A stretch of DNA of 12,282 nucleotides. Source: Saksenaea vasiformis B4078. Lineage: Eukaryota; Mucoromycota; Mucoromycetes; Mucorales; Saksenaeaceae. Every line of letters begins with the position of its first letter. Position 1 is the stretch's first letter. Made by a program: the position numbers and the translations under genes. Shown one piece after another: positions 7,263-12,282 of the stretch. The notes below the pieces were generated by a model that saw only the letters and a program-made list of their open reading frames with translations, searched no databases and had not been told where the DNA came from. Location of the stretch: assembly GCA_000697055.1 (NCBI GenBank), contig JNDT01001442.1, positions 1-12,282 of the forward strand, in the 5' to 3' direction.

Positions 7263-9494
7263 TCATGGTGCACTCGGTAGAGCACTGCAAGGTATCGTCA
7301 TCATCATCAGTAACGTAGATGTGCCCCTTTCTTCCACTTACCATCGTTCAGACGTTTTTTGAGCAGGATAATAAACACTCCATGAGAACTGAGAATTTGG
7401 GAAGCTTCCTGGATTCATACAATGCGTTCCTTCGTATGTAATACCATAATTATCACATTGATCAGCCAGAACAACCTTAACAATGATCAGATGGTAAGCA
7501 AGCATGTACAAACAAAGTGTTGTCTTACCGCTTGTGGAAGGGGATATAATCGTAAAGCATGATCAAAAGCCCAGTACATAGGGCGGGCTGATAAAGGTAA
7601 AGGACATAAATGCCCCTGATCAATCACTGTAAGGACAAGCTAACGTGCGGTCTAAGAATGAGAACGACCCTAGGTTTAAGGAGTCCTTACATGTTTCCGC
7701 CGATCTTCCTCCTGGTCTTCTTGTGGACAGAGAAGTGTATTTCTCCATAACCGGCTTAGAATATCATCTCGAAAAACAACAATATCTTGAGTACAGTATC
7801 GAATACGACATGGATTGGTTGTAAAGATAGTCCTTCGAACTTTTTGCTTCATACGAGCGGTGAAAAGGTCAGGAATAGGTGCTTGTGGAAGCGTATTATT
7901 TCCCCAAGGATCGCGCGCCCCAGGTACAAACACAAAATACGAATGTGTTGCCAGGGCAGGAAATTCCGCAATCAGATCCGCCAGGATAGTGAAATTATCT
8001 GCGAACGTTAACACTAAGTTTCTGCCTCTTTTCTTTTCGGTATTTACCTCTGTACTGCCTTGGTTCTAGGAAATGCAAACTTGTAAAGTTTCCAAGCAGG
8101 ATAAAGGCCAATGGGATAGTACTACTCTCGTAACCTTCAAAAATACCGCGCAAGGCGTTCATCACCTTGTACAAACTAAAATGAGAACGTTCGTCTGTGC
8201 ATAAACAAGCCTACCCTTGGTTGGTCCAGCCAAACGTCGGATATAGTAACAATGCCGATATCTTTATGAGCCGCTTCTTCCAATTTTAATACAGGCTACA
8301 AAGAGCAAGTTGGTATATTTTCCTGGTGAGCAATGGCATTACCTCGTCCACAGTTGGTGCCGGTAAACCCGAAAAGTTGATATGCGAAAACAAAGTACTA
8401 TATGATGGTAAATTAGGAACAAGAGAAAGCAAAAAACTCATCCCACAACGTACTCTGACAACTCTCGGCGTTCTGCGGGGGGAAAGCCAATCTCCTCGGC
8501 CTGGAAAATATGATCAGCCCTGTACTGGCCTTCCACCAAGACAAATGTGTTATCTGTAAACAATCCCGGGCCGTATTTCTAGAGTGGACAAATGATCAAT
8601 ACGTTGATTTTCGTTAAATAAATGCATACACATTGTGACACATCCAGTTCAACGTGTGCATCTTCATCCTCCAGAAAGAGTTTTCCGTCCTCGATCTGCG
8701 TCAACATGCCAAACAATAAGAAATTGCCTCCATCGCGACCAATCAAAGACATAATAGGGGTAATCTGGTAAAAATAAGTAACTGGCTCTTGCTTATTTTC
8801 TTCTTTACCTTCATGTACCCATCCTTGTTGAGCAGATCCATCGAAGTTGGACAGAAATTCTCGTTGCGCAAAAGTCGTTGCTTAACCAGATTGTACCTGT
8901 CTCTAAACAGATCCGCTTTTTCGTTTGCAGAAGCGAGCAGAGATGGCTGACATTGTGACCTAAGCAAGTAGACTGGTTGATATACATATGATCCATCGTA
9001 CTTAACTAACCTTCTAAATGTTTTCCGTTCGATATCATACTGTAATCGTGGCATATCAAAGGCATTGACGACATGGAAGTGCTTCGAAACATCAATTGTT
9101 TCTGATTCGTCCAGACTCATGTCCTGAAGGGAATCATTAATTTCATCAACTCGTCGAAAGGGTGCTGGTTCTCCTGATGCTGTTTCTGGTATCTGTAGCG
9201 AAGTTACGATCTCCTGTAATGACGCCTTGTCAACAATGACAACACCGCGATCTATGCTTCACGTCAGGTCTCATTGCTTGCCTCCGCTAGTGGACATCAT
9301 CAATTACCGCTGTACTTCTTTTTATACGCGGTGATGTATTTCTCCAGGGTCTCGACAATATCGCTGTCGTTGTCGTTCAACAGCTGTTCTTCCAAGTACG
9401 CTGTCGCGTCTGTTTGCATATGTAGTCCATGGAGCTTCGTGAAAACGCGAAAAATTGTACGCGAAATCTTTCGCTGGCGGATCGTGCTGGACAT
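7263..9494 (-). CDS. DPB2: DNA polymerase epsilon subunit B (POLE2/DPB2), twelve exons
   Basis: Essential second subunit of the leading-strand polymerase; it tethers the catalytic subunit to the CMG helicase. Exons: 9494-9308, 9251-9011, 8959-8809, 8764-8630, 8578-8454, 8397-8343, 8295-8215, 8165-8048, 7998-7691, 7639-7529, 7475-7342, 7284-7263. All eleven introns are 44-57 nt and every junction keeps frame, giving 555 residues (human POLE2 is 527). Residues 1-62 are the N-terminal helical domain ([20 protein letters not shown]). An OB-fold follows near 200-290 ([17 protein letters not shown]). The inactive calcineurin-like domain then carries SDVWLDQPR (317-325), [10 protein letters not shown] (386-395), [18 protein letters not shown] (426-443), QGHLCPLPL and NPGSF (525-529). 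Introns 7 and 10 end in AAG. The last intron has a perfect GTAAGT donor; if it is retained, the protein ends at TAA 7338-7340 instead. The start is the only ATG ahead of the conserved region. Confidence 0.95.
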
Positions 9495-9600
9495 CACGTC
9501 AGTATATAGGCAAAGACGTGAAGTCAAATTTTGGTTTAATTTTTGGATTCCGGAAACCAACTTTTGCACGTCACTCCCTTAGGGACACCCATCAGGTACT
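9495..9600 (-). promoter_or_regulatory. DPB2 upstream region with three ACGT-core motifs
   Basis: Within 81 bp above the DPB2 start codon there are ACGTCA (9496-9501), GACGTGA (9515-9521) and ACGTCA (9569-9574). These resemble CRE/bZIP half-sites. No ACGCGT (MBF-type) box was noticed, which is the motif expected for many fungal S-phase genes. Functional relevance is a guess. Confidence 0.25.
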
Positions 9601-9862
9601 CAGCGGACGAAGGCCAATAGTACACAAATATCAAGTGAACCGTTGGGCTTTTGAAACTGTGTCTAAAGAAAGCTTGAATGCATCAGCATTGGTTAGACAG
9701 CCTCTAATAAATCTTGATTTTGATGATATAAAAGGGAAACAAGGATATCGATAGCGATAGCCATTTTAATGCTAAACTGTTTTACACATAAAGGGAATGT
9801 TTTAAAGAGAGAAACAGAAGAATTAAGAGACTACAAGGTAGCCAAAACATCCTCTTTTTTAG
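9601..9862. other. Intergenic region between DPB2 and the first Sel1 gene
   Basis: Holds the distal DPB2 upstream region and the 3' UTR of the Sel1-repeat gene that stops at 9863. Only short chance frames are present. No canonical AATAAA was seen on the minus strand, only a CATTAAAATG variant near 9760. Confidence 0.3.
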
Positions 9863-10765
9863 TCATCGTCCCATCCGTATATCATCAAGTCTGAATTGCG
9901 CGTCCCAATTTCCCTGATCTGCCGCTTTTTGATACCATTCAATTACTCTGTTAATGTCTTTGTTTACTGCACGTCTCCAACGGTATATCTTTCCAAGCGT
10001 GCACTGTGCGTCTTCATTTCCATGATCAGCTGCAGCTTGGCACCATTCAGCGGCTTTGGAGTAAAATCCCTCCGCGAGCTGCCCATCTCTCTTCACACCA
10101 TACACGTGATCATACATATATCCAAGTTTGTGTAGTCCAATTCCATGTTTCCGATGTACTGCTTTTAGATACCATTCAACTGCTTCACTGAAATCTTGAT
10201 TTACATCTCGCCCGTCATAGTACATATTTCCAATTTTTGTTTGTGCATCACTACTTCCTTGATTCTCTGCCTTTCGGTACCATCCAATTGCTTTATCGCT
10301 GTCTACACCTACGCCTTGTCCGTGATAGTACATATCGCCCAGCTTGGTTTGCGCATCAGCATTTCTCTGGTCAGCCGCCTTTCTGTACCATTCCATTGCT
10401 TTAATGTAGTCCTTATCCACATCTATTCCGCGGTAGTACTTCTCACCAAGATTGAACTGCTCCCATTTATCGTTCCGATCAATTGAATCCTTGTATAGAC
10501 TAGCATTGTCTTTGCTATCTATGTCTACGCTTCCTCCATGGCCATCTACAATCTTACGGTTGCCTCTTTCCTGCCCATCTTCTCCACTGACAGCTTTCCG
10601 CTCTACGTTAATGTGCTTCATGTCACCCTCGTATTCGGAATCCTCGTCACTGAACATATCTTTTTCAGGTTCGTTTTGCAAGTCTTCATGTCCATTATCT
10701 ATGGCTTCGTTGCTGCCTTGATCCAGAACCTGCAACCAACTCATTTCTCCAACCTTGTCTCCCAT
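9863..10765 (-). CDS. Sel1-repeat protein, shorter tandem paralog (300 residues)
   Basis: Single-exon gene from ATG 10765 to TGA 9863. Residues 1-98 are acidic and low-complexity, probably disordered. From about 100 to the end come five Sel1-like (SLR/TPR-type) helical hairpins, marked by AMEWYRKAADQRNADAQTKL and similar. At DNA level the unit anchors (TACCATT and variants on the plus strand) lie at 9933, 10041, 10170, 10278 and 10386, giving spacings of 108, 129, 108 and 108 bp. The 129-bp unit is a non-canonical 43-residue module (KHGIGLHKLGYMYDHVYGVK, then YSKAAEWC). Sel1 repeats are protein-interaction scaffolds; fungal members act in chitin synthase activation or ER degradation, but many Mucoromycota copies are of unknown role. 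No signal peptide or kinase domain is present, so I expect a cytosolic adaptor. It is a paralog of the gene at 11154-12282. Confidence 0.85.
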   Translation of the reverse strand: MGDKVGEMSWLQVLDQGSNEAIDNGHEDLQNEPEKDMFSDEDSEYEGDMKHINVERKAVSGEDGQERGNRKIVDGHGGSVDIDSKDNASLYKDSIDRNDKWEQFNLGEKYYRGIDVDKDYIKAMEWYRKAADQRNADAQTKLGDMYYHGQGVGVDSDKAIGWYRKAENQGSSDAQTKIGNMYYDGRDVNQDFSEAVEWYLKAVHRKHGIGLHKLGYMYDHVYGVKRDGQLAEGFYSKAAEWCQAAADHGNEDAQCTLGKIYRWRRAVNKDINRVIEWYQKAADQGNWDAQFRLDDIRMGR

Positions 10766-11153
10766 TGAAAAGAATAAGGAGATGCTGTAGCGACCATCGC
10801 TCTTTTATCGAAATGAGCGCTCGGAACGCCGCCATTTAGATCCCGTTAAGGTTCATATAAGCCGATGTAAGACATCAGGCGCCTCATTATCTCAAGGTGG
10901 AAAGTACCAGCACTGTCGGATACGCGGGGCCCGTGTACTGACAGATGAATCCCACAATGGGGCGCATAGCAGCAAACCATGTGTCTTCTATTCAAAGACT
11001 ATAGACAGACGGTTGAGCACTGACGCTTAGGGAAATGCATCTCTTTCTTTTTTTCTCGTATTACATGACACAATGTCAAAAACAAACGGAATACAAAGAC
11101 TGAGGAAAACATAAAATAAGATAAAATAAAATAGAAACTGTCAATTATTTTAA
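10766..11153. other. Spacer between the two Sel1 genes
   Basis: 388 bases carrying the 3' UTR of the right-hand Sel1 gene and the promoter of the left-hand one. An out-of-frame upstream ATG lies near 10797 on the minus strand, about 30 nt before the start at 10765. The left-hand end is less A+T-rich than the right, and an imperfect inverted repeat sits at 10913-10944. No coding frame is convincing. Confidence 0.4.
10913..10944. repeat. Imperfect inverted repeat, 32 bp
   Basis: The arms CTGTCGGATACGCGGG and GCCCGTGTACTGACAG can pair over about 13 positions with one bulged A and two G-T pairs. It lies about 150 bp upstream of the Sel1 gene starting at 10765. It could be a dimeric regulator site or a hairpin in the 3' flank of the neighbouring gene. 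Confidence 0.4.
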
Positions 11154-12282
11154 TCAATTTTCCATCCTTTTCTCTCTCTTTAAATCGTGAAGTGTATCTC
11201 TTGCTACCCAATATCCTTGATCTGCTGATTTTTGGTACCATTCAATTGCTTTGTCGATGTCTTTCTTTTCATCTCTGTAAATATCCCCCAATCTCCATTG
11301 TGCATATTGATTTCCTTGATTTGCTGCTTTTTTGTACCATTCAATTGCTTTGTTGATGTCTTTCTTTATTCCATATCCCAAGCGGTACATCTCTCCCAAG
11401 TGGGCCTTGTGCAACTTGATTTCCTTGGTCCGCTGCTTTTTGGTACCATTCAATTGCTTTGTCGATGTCTTCCTTTTCTTCTCTGTAAATATCTCCAAGT
11501 CGGATTTGCGCATATCGATTTCCTTGATTTGCTGCTTTTTTGTACCATTCAATTGCTTTGTCGATGTTTTTCTTTTCATCTCTGTAAATATCTCCCAATG
11601 TGCCTTGCGCAACTTCATTTCCTTGGTACGCTGCTCTTTGGCACCATTCAATTGCCTTGTCAACGTCTTCCTTTACCCATTTGTAAATATATCCCAATCT
11701 CTCCTGCGCATCTTCATTCCCTTGTTCCGCTGCTTTTTGGTACCATTCCATCGCTTTGTTCATGTTTCCCATCACTCCACGTCCCAAAACATACATGATT
11801 CCAAGTGTGTATTGCGCATCTTCATTTCCTCGATCAGCTGCATTTTTGCACCATTCATATGCTTTGGAGTACAATATGTTCCCTTTCTGCTCATCCTTCT
11901 TCACGCCTTGGCCCCACCAATACATAAATCCAAGACCATATTGTCCAATTCCATGTCCCTGATCTGCTGCTTTTCGGTACCATTCAACCGCCTTCTCATC
12001 ATTTTCAGGTACACCTTTTCCATAGTAGTACATATTCCCAAGTTTGGCTTGTGCATCGGCATTTCCTTGCTCTGCTGCCTTCTCGTACCATCTAACTGCG
12101 TTCTTGTTGTCTCGATCTGCGCCTCGTCCATATCTGTACATATCACCAAGCCTGGTCTGGGCGTCGCTGTTTCCCTGATCAGCTGCCTTTCTGTACCATT
12201 TCATTGCTTTAACGTAGCCTCTATCCAGATGTATCCCACGATAGTATTCCTCGCCGAGTTGAAACTGTACTTTGTTATCATC
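11154..12282 (-). CDS. Sel1-repeat protein, longer tandem paralog, 5' end outside window, frameshifted
   Basis: Open at the right edge (12282) and read through at least ten Sel1-like units. Unit anchors on the plus strand are at 12194, 12086, 11978, 11849, 11741, 11642, 11543, 11444, 11335 and 11236. The first five repeat the 108-108-129-108 spacing of the neighbouring gene, including the odd 43-residue module (GIGQYGLGFMYWWGQGV, then YSKAYEWC). The C-terminal units are mostly 99 bp. In the unit between 11335 and 11444 the spacing is 109 bp: one extra base, best placed in the GGG run at 11402-11404, shifts the frame. Read straight through, translation ends at 11341 (313 residues in the window); in the other frame Sel1 units continue to TGA at 11154 (ending KREKRMEN). 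This is either a sequencing or assembly error in a homopolymer or a recent truncating mutation. Likely role: scaffold protein, substrate unknown. Confidence 0.85.

Noticed and set aside
7267..7300. tRNA-like D-arm (GTGCACTCGGTAGAGCAC)
   Set aside because: No matching T-arm (GGTTCGA-type box) or acceptor stem follows, and the segment belongs to the last DPB2 intron and exon on the other strand.
9896..10721. Several plus-strand frames rich in Cys, Ser, Phe and Leu
   Set aside because: They are antisense shadows of the Sel1 repeats and inherit their periodicity.
11232..11798. Plus-strand frame of 188 codons with repeated FGTIQLLCRC-type strings
   Set aside because: It is the reverse complement of the Sel1 repeat array; the apparent repeat is the Sel1 period.

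Overview
The window looks like nuclear DNA of an early-diverging (Mucoromycota-type) fungus. The inference rests on compact eukaryotic genes with many GT-AG introns of about 44-66 nt, fairly low overall G+C, a fungal-type Scs7/FA2H sphingolipid hydroxylase, a DNA polymerase epsilon B subunit, and adjacent genes for long Sel1-repeat proteins. No bacterial operon, prophage or insertion sequence is visible.

Layout, left to right. Positions 1-1280 hold two poorly resolved minus-strand coding blocks of unknown function: one runs off the left edge, the other ends at 833 with an AATAAA signal beyond it. Positions 1784-2665 (minus) hold a four-exon gene that I reconstruct as a CENP-Q/Fta7/Okp1-like kinetochore protein. 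A short divergent promoter separates it from a candidate 95-residue gene on the plus strand (2875-3325). The stretch 3326-4761 is weakly coding and contains one candidate 67-residue minus-strand gene (3935-4201). Positions 4762-5247 are a degenerate tandem array of about 38-bp units, several of which can form a small hairpin. Positions 5370-5650 are an unusually GC-rich island.

The right half is clearer, and everything in it is on the minus strand. There is a two-exon fatty acid 2-hydroxylase (5962-7038), then a twelve-exon POLE2/DPB2 gene (7263-9494). After these come two neighbouring Sel1-repeat genes (9863-10765 and 11154 to beyond 12282). The Sel1 genes share the same unusual repeat spacing, so they are a tandem duplication. 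The second has five extra C-terminal repeats and a one-base frameshift.

The genes do not form a pathway. This is an ordinary gene-dense fungal segment combining DNA replication, chromosome segregation, sphingolipid metabolism and a scaffold-protein family. Exon chains were built by hand from splice signals, phase and remembered family motifs. DPB2 and FA2H are secure; CENP-Q is a good candidate; the small unknown genes are tentative.
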